Source of the DNA: Halobacillus amylolyticus
Lineage (GTDB): Bacteria > Bacillota > Bacilli > Bacillales > Halobacillaceae
Direction of reading: 5' to 3'
Assembly: GCF_022921115.1 (NCBI RefSeq)
Contig: NZ_CP095075.1
Location: 1,364,001 to 1,428,000 of the forward strand
DNA length: 64,000 nt
The stretch's first letter is position 1, and each line of letters begins with the position of its first letter. Positions 42,936-50,834 of the stretch are shown here, piece by piece. Both the position numbers and the translations under genes were made by a program. Under the pieces are notes generated by a model, which ran no database searches, was not told the DNA's origin, and saw nothing but the letters and a program-made list of their open reading frames with translations.

Positions 42936-44231
42936 TTAATGACCTGGGAAAAAGATCATTTGCAGAATGAAAATAAATCCAAATAAATATAGAATCCAGT
43001 GAACATCCTTTGCATTGCCATTCATCAGTTTCAACAATGGGTAGGTTATAAAGCCAAAAGCGATCCCTGTAGCGATGCTTGAGGTCAAGGGCATAGATAG
43101 AATAATAATAAAAGCTGGAAAAGCATCATCAAACTTTTGCCAATTGATCTTCGCTAGACCTTCCATCATAAAACATCCAACGATAATAAGCACAGGCGCC
43201 GTAATCGCCGCCAAGTTTGAAACCGCTCCTACTAATGGAGAGAAAAAAATAGATAGTAGAAATAAGCCAGCAACCACAACAGTAGTAAGTCCTGTTCTTC
43301 CGCCCGCAGCAACACCTGAAGAGGATTCAATATAAGCAGAGGATGGACTTGTACCGAACATTGCACCAGCGGTTGTAGCTGTGGCATCAGCCATCAAAGC
43401 CGCACGTGCTCTCGGCAAACTTCCGTCTTTACGGATGAAGCCAGCTTGCTCTGCTACTCCAATCATCGTTCCTGTCGTATCAAAAATCGTCACGAGTAAG
43501 AAGGCAAAAATGACTGTATATAGGCCATTACTGAATACCCCTGCCAAATCAATATCCCAAAATACGGGGGCAGGCGGTGCAGATATAAGCCCCTCTTCAA
43601 AAGACAACTGTCCTGTAAACATTCCTAAAATAGCTGTAACGACCATTCCAATAAATAAAGCTCCTGTTACGCGGCGAGCAATTAAACCAAGTGTGACAAA
43701 CAAGCCGACTATCGTTAATACCGTCCCTGGGGCAGTGAGATCACCAAGGGTAACGAGTGTAGACTCACTTGCGACAACAATACCTGACATTCGCAATCCT
43801 AAGAAGGCAATAAAAAGGCCAATTCCTGATGTAATACCGTATTTAAGTGAAGACGGAATAGCTGTAATTAGGATTTCTCTCAAACTCGTTAAACTTAAAA
43901 TAACAAATAAAATACCTGCTAGGAAGACGGTTCCTAAAATGACAGAATAACTTACATCCTGTTGAACCACTTCTGTAACAAAGTATGCATTCATCCCCAT
44001 TCCAGGTGCAATGGCTATCGGATAATTGGCTCCTAGTGCCATGATTAACGTACCGATAATAGCTGCAATCACTGTCGCCATAAATACTTGTTCAAAAGGC
44101 AGACCTGCCGCAGAAAGAATCGCAGGGTTAACGACAACTATATAAACCATTGTTAGGAACGTGGTCAGACCCGCCAACATCTCTGTTCGGACATTTGTAT
44201 TGTTTTCTTGTAAACGAAACATTTTCAACAT
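42936..44231 (-). CDS. pbuG: AzgA-type purine permease (PbuG/PbuO-like, NCS2)
   Basis: 431 residues with about 13 helices. It starts MLKMFRLQENNTNVRTEMLAGLTTF-like (first helix after TEMLAG). Signature blocks are IAPGMGMNAYF (about 75-85), LLVTIFDTTGTMIGVAEQAG (about 245-265, with the substrate-site Asp) and GAMFGTSPSSAYIESSSGVA (about 293-312). Members take up hypoxanthine, guanine or adenine with H+. The paralogue (PbuG or PbuO) cannot be separated by eye. A matched pair of PurR boxes covers its promoter, and there is no purine riboswitch in the leader. Confidence 0.9.
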   Translation of the reverse strand: MLKMFRLQENNTNVRTEMLAGLTTFLTMVYIVVVNPAILSAAGLPFEQVFMATVIAAIIGTLIMALGANYPIAIAPGMGMNAYFVTEVVQQDVSYSVILGTVFLAGILFVILSLTSLREILITAIPSSLKYGITSGIGLFIAFLGLRMSGIVVASESTLVTLGDLTAPGTVLTIVGLFVTLGLIARRVTGALFIGMVVTAILGMFTGQLSFEEGLISAPPAPVFWDIDLAGVFSNGLYTVIFAFLLVTIFDTTGTMIGVAEQAGFIRKDGSLPRARAALMADATATTAGAMFGTSPSSAYIESSSGVAAGGRTGLTTVVVAGLFLLSIFFSPLVGAVSNLAAITAPVLIIVGCFMMEGLAKINWQKFDDAFPAFIIILSMPLTSSIATGIAFGFITYPLLKLMNGNAKDVHWILYLFGFIFILQMIFFPGH

Positions 44232-44273
44232 GAATTACACCTTACTTTCCGAATGAAAATCACAACATCTATA

Positions 44274-44302
44274 ATAATATTCGTTTTACGAACAAAATTC
44301 AA
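44274..44302 (-). promoter_or_regulatory. Sigma-A promoter of the purine permease
   Basis: TTGAAT (44297-44302), 17-bp spacer, TATTAT (44274-44279). The upstream edge lies inside PurBox 2. Confidence 0.75.
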
Positions 44303-44328
44303 GTATTTATCAACAATCGTTCGGTTTT
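44286..44328 (-). promoter_or_regulatory. PurR operator: two PurBoxes in opposite orientation, 17-bp spacing
   Basis: AAAACCGAACGAT (44316-44328) and, inverted, TTACGAACAAAAT (44286-44298) match the PurBox pattern AWWWCCGAACWWT, the first with one mismatch. The 17-bp distance equals that in Bacillus PurR operons. It suggests repression by PurR, relieved by PRPP. Confidence 0.7.
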
Positions 44329-44334
44329 AAATGT

Positions 44335-44373
44335 AAAAAAGCCGATTTCTACAAAAATAATAGAAATCGACTT
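44335..44373 (-). terminator. ydbST terminator
   Basis: AAGTCGATTTCTA and TAGAAATCGGCTT (one wobble) with a T-rich run on the minus strand, 10 bp past the ydbT stop. Confidence 0.88.
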
Positions 44374-44383
44374 GTGATTCATC

Positions 44384-45835
44384 CTATATTTCATGTCTAA
44401 ACCAATCCATCATCTGTTCAATATCCGTATCCTCTAAATAATGACAGTGTGCTCTTGCCTTCCCTACTCCTGTTTTCAGCGTTACTTCAACTGAGGAGAG
44501 GCCGACACGTTTTTGTAATATAGATTGTGAACAACGGCTCGATTGAATTCGATGTTTTTTCATAACATAGGTTTGCTTTGTCATGAATCGATAGCTTAGT
44601 GTTAGTTGTTTATCACGAACATTCCACCCCGCATCACGATAATTCAATACACCTACCCCTATGAAAATTGGCACAGTCAATAAAGAAAATAAACCCATGG
44701 GCCAAAAGAACAGACTTGCAACTATTGCAATGATGACAGGAAACCAGATACATCTTGCAAGATAGCTCATTTGTGCACGCTTTGGTGGACGTTTTAATGT
44801 TACATCAAGATCATATTGCGGCAGGATGCTTTCCATAACCGCTTTGATTTGATTCCGTTTAATTAAGGGAAGTATCCTAAACTGCTGCTCCGCGTCACCC
44901 TTGATAGAGCCGCCCGCACTAATGATCGATACCGTCGCAAAGCCTAAAGGCTGCCGGATAATATTTTCCTCCACTCTTATCCCCTGAATCCGGTTTAATG
45001 GTATGGTGATTTGTTTCTTTTCTAATAAACCACGTGTGATGATTAAGTCTTCCCCATCAATGAAGACGGAAAATTTGCCAAAACGAAGCACAGTCAGAAT
45101 AATAGAAATTCCATAAGCAATTAGAACAATAAGTAGTGCGATTAAACCGACAATAAGTACCCCAACTTGAAGCCAACCGACCACTTCCTCATAAATTGTT
45201 CCCACAGGAAGAAATTCAATAATCTGCGAAAAGAAAACCACTACCCCCGAGATGACTACACCTGCTCCGCCAGAGGTAAGAGCCATGATGATCAGATTCC
45301 TCATAGTCATTCTATAAACAAGTGAACGATCTGAACCATCTCCCCGTCCCTCAACTTGCTCCTCTACAGAAGGACGCTCCTGTTTTCTTTGGTATATAAT
45401 ATCCTCAAGCCTTTTTGCTTCTGATCTCTTAATTGCAGTCAATTCGGCTTCAGCCTCTTGAATTCCTGAAGATCCGGCTGTTTCAATCGAAACTTTGACA
45501 AGTTGAAGAGGTCTGTGCAAAATTCCTTCAGAGAAATTCAGGCTCTGGATCCGATCCATAGGGATATACCGCTTTTTTCGAAAAAACAGACCGTATTCAA
45601 TACGCAGCTCCCCCTCCTGCACTCGATAGGTAAACCGAAACCACTTTACAATTCCGGCTATTAATATGAGTACTAAAAAGGAAGCTGATAAAAGGAGAGG
45701 GAGCCAGCTTAGAAAGCCATCCCCCTGGTTTCCATTTAAAAAGAAAATGGCAATGATCGGAAATATCGCATCCTTCAAACCTTTTACAAAGTTAAGAACG
45801 GCGGATACTGGATGAAGACGTTGCGGTTCAAACAT
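44384..45835 (-). CDS. ydbT: YdbT-like membrane protein with PH-like (DUF304) domains
   Basis: 483 residues, ATG overlapping the end of ydbS by 8 bp. It has two helices at about 20-65, then the first bacterial PH domain (FTYRVQEGELRIEYGLFFRKKRYIPMDRIQSL, about 69-100). Another helix block lies at about 180-250, followed by a second PH domain (DGEDLIITRGLLEKKQITIPLNRIQGI). A final helical pair and a third PH-like segment (YVMKKHRIQSSRCSQSILQ) complete it. In B. subtilis ydbST belongs to the sigma-W regulon and confers resistance to membrane-active peptides. It forms one operon with ydbS behind a sigma-W-type promoter. Confidence 0.9.
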   Translation of the reverse strand: MFEPQRLHPVSAVLNFVKGLKDAIFPIIAIFFLNGNQGDGFLSWLPLLLSASFLVLILIAGIVKWFRFTYRVQEGELRIEYGLFFRKKRYIPMDRIQSLNFSEGILHRPLQLVKVSIETAGSSGIQEAEAELTAIKRSEAKRLEDIIYQRKQERPSVEEQVEGRGDGSDRSLVYRMTMRNLIIMALTSGGAGVVISGVVVFFSQIIEFLPVGTIYEEVVGWLQVGVLIVGLIALLIVLIAYGISIILTVLRFGKFSVFIDGEDLIITRGLLEKKQITIPLNRIQGIRVEENIIRQPLGFATVSIISAGGSIKGDAEQQFRILPLIKRNQIKAVMESILPQYDLDVTLKRPPKRAQMSYLARCIWFPVIIAIVASLFFWPMGLFSLLTVPIFIGVGVLNYRDAGWNVRDKQLTLSYRFMTKQTYVMKKHRIQSSRCSQSILQKRVGLSSVEVTLKTGVGKARAHCHYLEDTDIEQMMDWFRHEI

Positions 45836-46304
45836 CGTCCTCAGCCACCCTTGCTAAAGATGAAATTGTATCCCTAAGCTCCTCAGCTTCTCTTTCATCA
45901 AGTGCTGGTATTTTATGTACGGTTGCGGCCGTAGATATACTAATTGTAGCCAATCGGTATTTCCGAAGCAGCGGTCCCTGTTCTGTATCTACATGCTGCA
46001 CACGAACCATTGGTACTAGGGTTCGTTTAACGATAAACAGTCCATATTGGTATTCAATTTCTTGATCGCTTACTTCATAGCGCAGACGATCCCACTTAAC
46101 AGTTGGGATCAGCCAAATAGAAAAAATAATTTCTAAAATAAATAGGATACCAATAACAAAGCTTGGCCAGAGCGGCCATGAATATAGAGTTGTAAGTACG
46201 ATAATCGCAACAGCTATGATCGCTACTATTCCCGTATTGATGTACCCATAAATCCTCCAAAGTGTAAGGGCACGTCTCGATATTCGTTGACTAGGTTCTC
46301 TCAT
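45828..46304 (-). CDS. ydbS: YdbS-like PH-domain membrane protein
   Basis: 158 residues from the ATG at 46304 (AGAGGAGG site); a longer frame without a site exists. Two helices at about 17-60 are followed by the PH-like stretch RYEVSDQEIEYQYGLFIVKRTLVPMVRVQHV, and an acidic tail overlaps ydbT. The length equals the B. subtilis protein (159). It acts with YdbT at the membrane. Confidence 0.9.
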   Translation of the reverse strand: MREPSQRISRRALTLWRIYGYINTGIVAIIAVAIIVLTTLYSWPLWPSFVIGILFILEIIFSIWLIPTVKWDRLRYEVSDQEIEYQYGLFIVKRTLVPMVRVQHVDTEQGPLLRKYRLATISISTAATVHKIPALDEREAEELRDTISSLARVAEDDV

Positions 46305-46330
46305 AAGCAAACCTCCTCTTCCCACTCTTG

Positions 46331-46357
46331 TACGATCGATCCCTTGCGATCGTTTCA
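46331..46357 (-). promoter_or_regulatory. Sigma-W-type promoter of ydbST
   Basis: TGAAAC (46352-46357), 17-bp spacer, CGTA (46331-46334), a perfect match to both ECF sigma-W elements with spacing at most one longer than usual. Confidence 0.78.
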
Positions 46358-46361
46358 TAAT

Positions 46362-46392
46362 GAACAAAATCCAGGCCAAACATGCCTGGATT
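46362..46392 (-). terminator. proC terminator
   Basis: AATCCAGGC/GCCTGGATT (46384-46392, 46368-46376) followed by TTGTTC on the minus strand, just before the ydbST promoter. Confidence 0.85.
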
Positions 46393-46401
46393 CCACCTAC
46401 C

Positions 46402-47217
46402 TTATGAGCCGTTGGACAATTCTTTAGATTTATCCGTGCAGGCATTCATCGCTTGAATGATCGAACTTCGGAGGCCTGTTTGTTCGAGCGTGTTCACACC
46501 CTCAATCGTCACCCCTCCAGGTGTACAGACGGCATCCTTGAGCTCAGCAGGGTGTTTACCTGTTTCGAGCACCATTTTTGCCGCTCCTTGAACAGCCTGG
46601 GATGCCAACTTATAGGCCTTGTCCCTTGGAAACCCTTGCTGTACCGCTGTATCTGCCATTGCTTCAATAAACATATAGACAAAAGCTGGTGACGATCCGC
46701 TCACTGCTGGTACAGCGTCCATTAAGCGTTCTTCAATTACTTCCGCCTCACCAAAGCTTTCAAAAATATCCTTTACATCATCAAGGTCCTCTTCTGTAAC
46801 AAAATCATTTGGGCAGAGGACACTCATACCCGCCCCGACTAATGATGGAGTATTTGGCATCGAGCGAATCACTTTCACTTGAGAATCAAAGGACTTCCTG
46901 ACTTTATCCAATGTCATCCCTGCTGCTATTGTGACGATGACTGTATCGTCATTAACAGATGACTTAATCTCTTGAATGACTTCCTGGTAAACATAAGGCT
47001 TGACTGCAAGGAATAAAATATCACTTTCCTGTGCTAGTTTTTTATTATCATTAGATATACGGACCTCAAATTCTTCAGCTACGAAGTCAATTGTTTCATC
47101 TGTTAACGCTGTTGCTCCGATTTGCTCGGGCTTGACTATACCCGATTGAATCATCCCTTGAATCATAGCCTGAGCCATTTGACCACAGCCAATGAAACCA
47201 ATTTGCTTTTCCACCAA
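46402..47217 (-). CDS. proC: Pyrroline-5-carboxylate reductase
   Basis: 271 residues. The start is TTG (47217) or the next codon GTG (47214), both behind AAAGGGG. It is the last step of proline synthesis: P5C to L-proline with NAD(P)H. Signatures: IGFIGCGQMAQAMIQGM (about 6-22) for the dinucleotide, ILFLAVKPYVYQEV, VIRSMPNTPSLVGAGMSVL, and the C-terminal family block LKDAVCTPGGVTIEGVNTLE (about 227-246). In a halophile proline may also serve as compatible solute. It is followed by its terminator and the ydbST operon. Confidence 0.94.
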   Translation of the reverse strand: MVEKQIGFIGCGQMAQAMIQGMIQSGIVKPEQIGATALTDETIDFVAEEFEVRISNDNKKLAQESDILFLAVKPYVYQEVIQEIKSSVNDDTVIVTIAAGMTLDKVRKSFDSQVKVIRSMPNTPSLVGAGMSVLCPNDFVTEEDLDDVKDIFESFGEAEVIEERLMDAVPAVSGSSPAFVYMFIEAMADTAVQQGFPRDKAYKLASQAVQGAAKMVLETGKHPAELKDAVCTPGGVTIEGVNTLEQTGLRSSIIQAMNACTDKSKELSNGS

Positions 47218-47242
47218 ACAACACCCCTTTCTTGTGATTCTT

Positions 47243-47271
47243 ATTGTATCCGAATATGTCTTTCACTACAA
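47243..47271 (-). promoter_or_regulatory. Sigma-A promoter of proC
   Basis: TTGTAG (47266-47271), 17-bp spacer, TACAAT (47243-47248), 26 bp before the start. Confidence 0.65.
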
Positions 47272-47331
47272 TCTCTTAAATGATTTTAAGGAGGCAGCCA
47301 TTTATTTTCCCATGTTTTCCTGATAAAGCCT

Positions 47332-47359
47332 TTACAAATCCAACTTGCTTTACTATAAT
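47332..47359 (+). promoter_or_regulatory. Plus-strand promoter without a downstream gene
   Basis: TTACAA (47332-47337), 16-bp spacer, TATAAT (47354-47359). Transcription from about 47366 would run into the terminator at 47412-47452. Confidence 0.55.
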
Positions 47360-47365
47360 TAACAG

Positions 47366-47452
47366 TGTATTCTTCATATCATAACGATTCACAACAAATA
47401 TCATAGCTGCTACGAAAAAAGCTGAGCTGCCTTCAAGCTCAGCTTTTTTCGT
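47366..47452 (+). ncRNA. Candidate small RNA of about 87 nt
   Basis: A good promoter and a very strong terminator enclose a stretch with no usable reading frame or ribosome site, between the divergent proC promoter and the yhbH terminator. No known RNA family was recognised. Confidence 0.45.
47412..47452 (+). terminator. Strong terminator, 17-bp perfect stem
   Basis: ACGAAAAAAGCTGAGCT (47412-47428) pairs with 47436-47452 over GCCTTCA. No plus-strand protein gene lies before it. Confidence 0.92.
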
Positions 47453-47582
47453 GGAATTTTTTTCTCCCTTAGACCATCATAGCCTTTAAAGTTAAACCAT
47501 ATTCAGCAGATGGCACTTATCTATGGATACATGGTTAACGCAAAACACATCCCCTTATGGGAGAACCATCATTTAAACTTAA

Positions 47583-47613
47583 GTAAAGAACCAGGATCAC
47601 GAGGATCCTGGTT
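47583..47613 (-). terminator. yhbH terminator
   Basis: AACCAGGATC (47604-47613) pairs with GATCCTGGTT (47589-47598); CTTTACTT follows on the minus strand. Confidence 0.75.
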
Positions 47614-47620
47614 ACAGTTT

Positions 47621-48784
47621 TTAGCTCGTTATTTCAACATTTTTTGTATCATTAAAAAATGCTTTCATTGCATGGAAAACATCCACTTTTTTCCTCAAGA
47701 TATGATGCCTGAATTTAGGATGATCAATAGATTTATAAGCCTGCATTAAGCTAGAGGAACGGTTATACTGATTAACCTCACCATACCCAAACATTTGTGA
47801 CACTTCGATAAGTTCCTGAATAAGCGAAATACATCTCTTGTTATCTGAAGTAAGGTTATCACCATCGGAAAAATGAAAAGGATAAATATTATAACGTTCT
47901 GGTGAATACTTTTCGTCTATGAGCTGAAGGGCCCTGCGATAGGCTGAAGAGCAAATGGTTCCACCACTCTCCCCTTTTGAAAAGAAATCTTCTTCACTAA
48001 CTACCTTCGCTTGCGTATGATGTGCAATGAACTCCACATCTACCGTTTCGTAATTTTTGTTTAAAAAACGATTCATCCAAAAGAAAAAACTGCGAGCCAT
48101 ATACTTTTCCCATTGCCCCATACTGCCACTCGTATCCATCATCGCAATGACGACAGCTTTCGATTCTGGCTTTTCTTGGTCCGTCCATGCCTTGTAACGA
48201 ATATCTTCAGGGTATATCGGGGCAAAAGAGGAATTACCTCCGAGCGCATTCCTTTTATAAGCCTCAAGCATTGTCCGCTTTTTATCAATATTTCCTGTTA
48301 ACCCTGTTTTTCGTATATCACGAAACTCAATGTCTTCATGAACAATCGTGTCTTTTTCTTTCTCTGCTAAATCGGGGAGAGTCAACTCTTTAAAAAACGC
48401 TTCCTCTAACTCTGCCAAGGTTACTTCAGCTTCATAATAATCTTCCCCCGCTTGATCACCAGCCCCTTCTCCTTGCCCAGGCTTGGCTTTTTTCTCCTGT
48501 GATTGACCGAGAACATCTCCTATCTCACTATCTCCATCCCCTTGACCTGCGTGCTTATTCTTGTCATGGTTATAGCGAATTTTATATTCATCAAGTGACC
48601 GAATCGGAATTTTCACAACACGTTTCCCATTAGACATCACAATGTTTTCTTCCGTAATCAAATCAGGAAGTTGTTTGTTCATTGCATCTTTTACTTTTTC
48701 CTGATGCCGGCGCTGATCATCATAGCCTTTCCTGTGGAGGGACCAGTCGTCTTCAGCAATTACGAAACTTTTCTCATCATCCAT
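47621..48784 (-). CDS. yhbH: YhbH (DUF444/YeaH) sporulation-associated protein
   Basis: 387 residues from the ATG at 48784; a TTG two codons earlier is also near the GGAGGGG site. It begins [18 protein letters not shown], has a low-complexity acidic middle ([30 protein letters not shown]), and a VWA-like C-terminal domain with the metal-site [17 protein letters not shown] (about 220-236) and THISDG-type HFSDGDN. YhbH/YeaH works with the kinase PrkA and with SpoVR in many bacteria. All three are in this window, on the same strand but far apart. Confidence 0.93.
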   Translation of the reverse strand: MDDEKSFVIAEDDWSLHRKGYDDQRRHQEKVKDAMNKQLPDLITEENIVMSNGKRVVKIPIRSLDEYKIRYNHDKNKHAGQGDGDSEIGDVLGQSQEKKAKPGQGEGAGDQAGEDYYEAEVTLAELEEAFFKELTLPDLAEKEKDTIVHEDIEFRDIRKTGLTGNIDKKRTMLEAYKRNALGGNSSFAPIYPEDIRYKAWTDQEKPESKAVVIAMMDTSGSMGQWEKYMARSFFFWMNRFLNKNYETVDVEFIAHHTQAKVVSEEDFFSKGESGGTICSSAYRRALQLIDEKYSPERYNIYPFHFSDGDNLTSDNKRCISLIQELIEVSQMFGYGEVNQYNRSSSLMQAYKSIDHPKFRHHILRKKVDVFHAMKAFFNDTKNVEITS

Positions 48785-48819
48785 ATTCAAATTCCCCTCC
48801 TAGCTTTGAGTATTACTCT

Positions 48820-48849
48820 ATCGTATGCAGGTCCTAGTCAATGGATGAA
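48820..48849 (-). promoter_or_regulatory. Candidate sigma-E promoter of yhbH
   Basis: CATACGAT (48820-48827) differs in one base from the -10 consensus CATACAAT. TTCATCCA (48842-48849) lies 14 bp upstream as -35. Confidence 0.55.
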
Positions 48850-48908
48850 GCTAAATCACGGAAGGTTCAATTATTTCTAAAAAAAGAAATGTGTGCCTAT
48901 AAGGGTGT

Positions 48909-49285
48909 GTTCAGAAAGTTGACGAATGAGAACGTCGACAAAGATCGTCACCTCCTGTGACAAAGTCGACACTAGCATGTTCCTTGCGCGTCCCAAGAAG
49001 TTCGAGGCGCGACAGTTTTGAGGATCGCAAGCCGTATGCATTTCATACGTGAGGACCGGAAAACCCAGCAACGAAGAAAATCGCCGTTATCCCGCATTAA
49101 CGGTCAGTAAAACCCCAAAGATATCGTCGTGAAGATAAGAAGCCAAGCGGAGGGTTAACTGTCCGTAAATGTCTGATTATTAAGGAACACAGACTAAGGT
49201 CGCCACGTCGTGTAGGCCTCAACGAACCATCAGTGAAAACCCCACTGATGGAAGTTTCACTTTATCATTTGGTGACTTTTTGAAC
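48909..49285. mobile_element. MITE-like element, copy 2, with a nested insertion
   Basis: It begins GTTCAGAAAGTTGACGAATG at 48909 and ends with the inverse of GTTCAAAAAGTCACCAAATG at 49285. The core 48995-49088 matches 29329-29420. Compared with copy 1 there is about 80 bp extra on the left and about 170 bp inserted near 49090-49260 between the core and the right end. Any reading frame through the core is a property of the repeat. Confidence 0.72.
49090..49260. repeat. Second repeat nested in MITE copy 2
   Basis: It interrupts the homology to copy 1 exactly between the CGCCGTT and TATCATTTGG segments. It has its own related ends (CATTAACGGTCAGTAAAA and GTTAACTGTCCGTAAA) and a perfect hairpin CCATCAGTG/CACTGATGG near 49229-49253. 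No coding frame was found. Confidence 0.6.
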
Positions 49286-49318
49286 ATCCTCTATAATGAT
49301 CAAAAAATAGATTTGGGA

Positions 49319-49465
49319 AGAATCTTGTTTTGTTTAGACAGAATCGTAATGATTTTAGGTAGAATCTTCGCTGATTTCGACAGAATCACGAAGGTTTTAA
49401 GCTGAATCCCCTCTCGTTTGGGTAGAATCACATCCATTTTGGGACGAATCCTATTTCCATTCAAG
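49319..49465. repeat. 21-bp periodic array C (AGAATC family)
   Basis: AGAATC, TGAATC or CGAATC cores start at 49319, 49340, 49361, 49382, 49403, 49424 and 49445, every step exactly 21 bp. T-rich TTTNGG stretches precede each core. The array follows the odhB terminator on the minus strand and borders MITE copy 2. Confidence 0.88.
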
Positions 49466-49496
49466 ACAGTCTGAGTCACACTTATTTTAAAAAGCG

Positions 49497-49536
49497 TAAA
49501 AAAGAACCTCGCTAACTGAAAAGTTAGCAAGGTTCT
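49497..49536 (-). terminator. odhAB terminator
   Basis: AGAACCTTGCTAACT and AGTTAGCGAGGTTCT (one wobble) around TTTC, then TTTTTTACG on the minus strand. Confidence 0.92.
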
Positions 49537-49550
49537 CTTTACTCTAGTAA

Positions 49551-50834
49551 TTATCCTTCTAAAAGTAGATCATAAGGATCTTCAATCATTTCTTTAATTC
49601 TGCGCAGAAATTGCACCGCGTCTTTTCCATCAACGATTCTATGATCATAGGAAAGGGCGATATACATCATCGGACGGGCTTGAATCGTATCGTCAGGCAT
49701 CACTTTTGCCCGCTTCTCGATATTATGCAGGCCTAGAATACCTACTTGCGGTGAATTTAAGATCGGTGTAGACAACATGGACCCAAAAATACCGCCATTG
49801 GTAATGGTAAAGGAACCACCTTGCAAGTCATCTAGCTGCAGCTCTTTGTTACGAGCTTTCGTAGCTACATCTGCAATTCCTTTTTCAATTCCAGCAAAGT
49901 CAAGACGGTCTGCGTCCCGGACCACCGGAACAACTAGTCCTTCTTCCGTTGATACAGCCATACCGATATCATAGAATTGCTTCTTCACGATTTCGTTGCC
50001 TTGAATTTCTGCATTAATCAGTGGGAATTCTTTCAGCGCCCCAACAGCTGCTTTCGTAAAGAATGACATAAATCCAAGTTTAATATCATGCTTTTTCAAG
50101 AATGAATCTTTACGTTCCTTACGTAGATTCATTACATTTGTCATATCGACTTCATTAAACGTTGTAAGCATCGCTGAGTTTTGTTGAGCATCTACTAAAC
50201 GCTTAGCGATTGTTTGACGACGACGGGACATTTTCTCTCGTTCAACAGGCTTAGCAAACTCTGTCTTTTCGCTTGAGTCTTGCTTACTTTCTTTCTTCTC
50301 TTTCTTAGGAGCTTCTTTCTTCTCATTCTTGCCGCTTGCAGCAGATTCTACGTCCTCAGGGCGGATTCTGCCTAAAGGATCACGAGCAGAAATTTGGCTT
50401 AAGTCGATGCCTAACTCACGCGCACGTTTGCGGGCTGCTGGCGTTGCAATCACATCACCTTTTGACCCCTCTTGTTCTTTGGAGCTTTCCTCTTTCTTCT
50501 CTTCTTTTTGATTAGAGGAAGCAGCACTTTCTTGTTTTTCCTCTTTAGGCTCTTCTTTCTTCTCTTCGTTACTATCGTCTGAAGAACTGCCAGCTTCTCC
50601 GTTCTCGTCAACCTTGGCAATCACATCGCCTACTTCGACGTCATCCCCTTCTTCTTTAAGAAGTTCAGAGATGACACCACTAGCATCAGCGTTTACTTCG
50701 ACGTTAACTTTGTCTGTCTCAAGTTCAAGCACAGGATCCCCTTTTTCTACTTGATCCCCTTTCTTTACAAGCCATTCGGCAATAGTACCTTCAGTAATGG
50801 ATTCAGCTAATTCAGGAACTTTAATTTCCTTCAT
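49551..50834 (-). CDS. odhB: Dihydrolipoyl succinyltransferase, E2 of 2-oxoglutarate dehydrogenase
   Basis: 427 residues from the ATG at 50834, behind AAAGGAGG that lies inside odhA; the two genes overlap by 14 bp. The N-terminal lipoyl domain carries the lipoylated Lys in ELETDKVNVEVNA (about residue 42). A long Glu/Lys/Ser linker (about 85-130) follows, then the E1/E3-binding domain ATPAARKRARELGIDLSQI (about 134-152). A second charged linker precedes the catalytic domain ending in SYDHRIVDGKDAVQFL (His and Asp). It transfers succinyl groups to CoA in the TCA cycle. Lipoylation is expected from LipM/LipA/LipL. Confidence 0.95.
   Translation of the reverse strand: MKEIKVPELAESITEGTIAEWLVKKGDQVEKGDPVLELETDKVNVEVNADASGVISELLKEEGDDVEVGDVIAKVDENGEAGSSSDDSNEEKKEEPKEEKQESAASSNQKEEKKEESSKEQEGSKGDVIATPAARKRARELGIDLSQISARDPLGRIRPEDVESAASGKNEKKEAPKKEKKESKQDSSEKTEFAKPVEREKMSRRRQTIAKRLVDAQQNSAMLTTFNEVDMTNVMNLRKERKDSFLKKHDIKLGFMSFFTKAAVGALKEFPLINAEIQGNEIVKKQFYDIGMAVSTEEGLVVPVVRDADRLDFAGIEKGIADVATKARNKELQLDDLQGGSFTITNGGIFGSMLSTPILNSPQVGILGLHNIEKRAKVMPDDTIQARPMMYIALSYDHRIVDGKDAVQFLRRIKEMIEDPYDLLLEG

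Noticed and set aside
44232..44330. Purine riboswitch in the purine permease leader
   Set aside because: No conserved purine-aptamer loops or fitting three-way junction seen; PurBoxes explain regulation better.
47218..47330. AAGGAGG at 47288 as start of a small plus-strand gene
   Set aside because: The nearest ATG gives a three-codon frame; no usable start follows at normal distance.
47510..47749. 79-codon plus-strand frame
   Set aside because: Passes through the yhbH terminator and overlaps yhbH antisense.
48877..49071. Minus-strand frame containing RHTACDPQNCRASNF-like sequence, also at 29218-29427
   Set aside because: The similarity between the two loci comes from the MITE-like repeat; ribosome sites are missing for the long frames.
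49300..49530. 76-codon frame with ILPK heptads
   Set aside because: The seven-residue rhythm is the 21-bp DNA repeat; no start signal.
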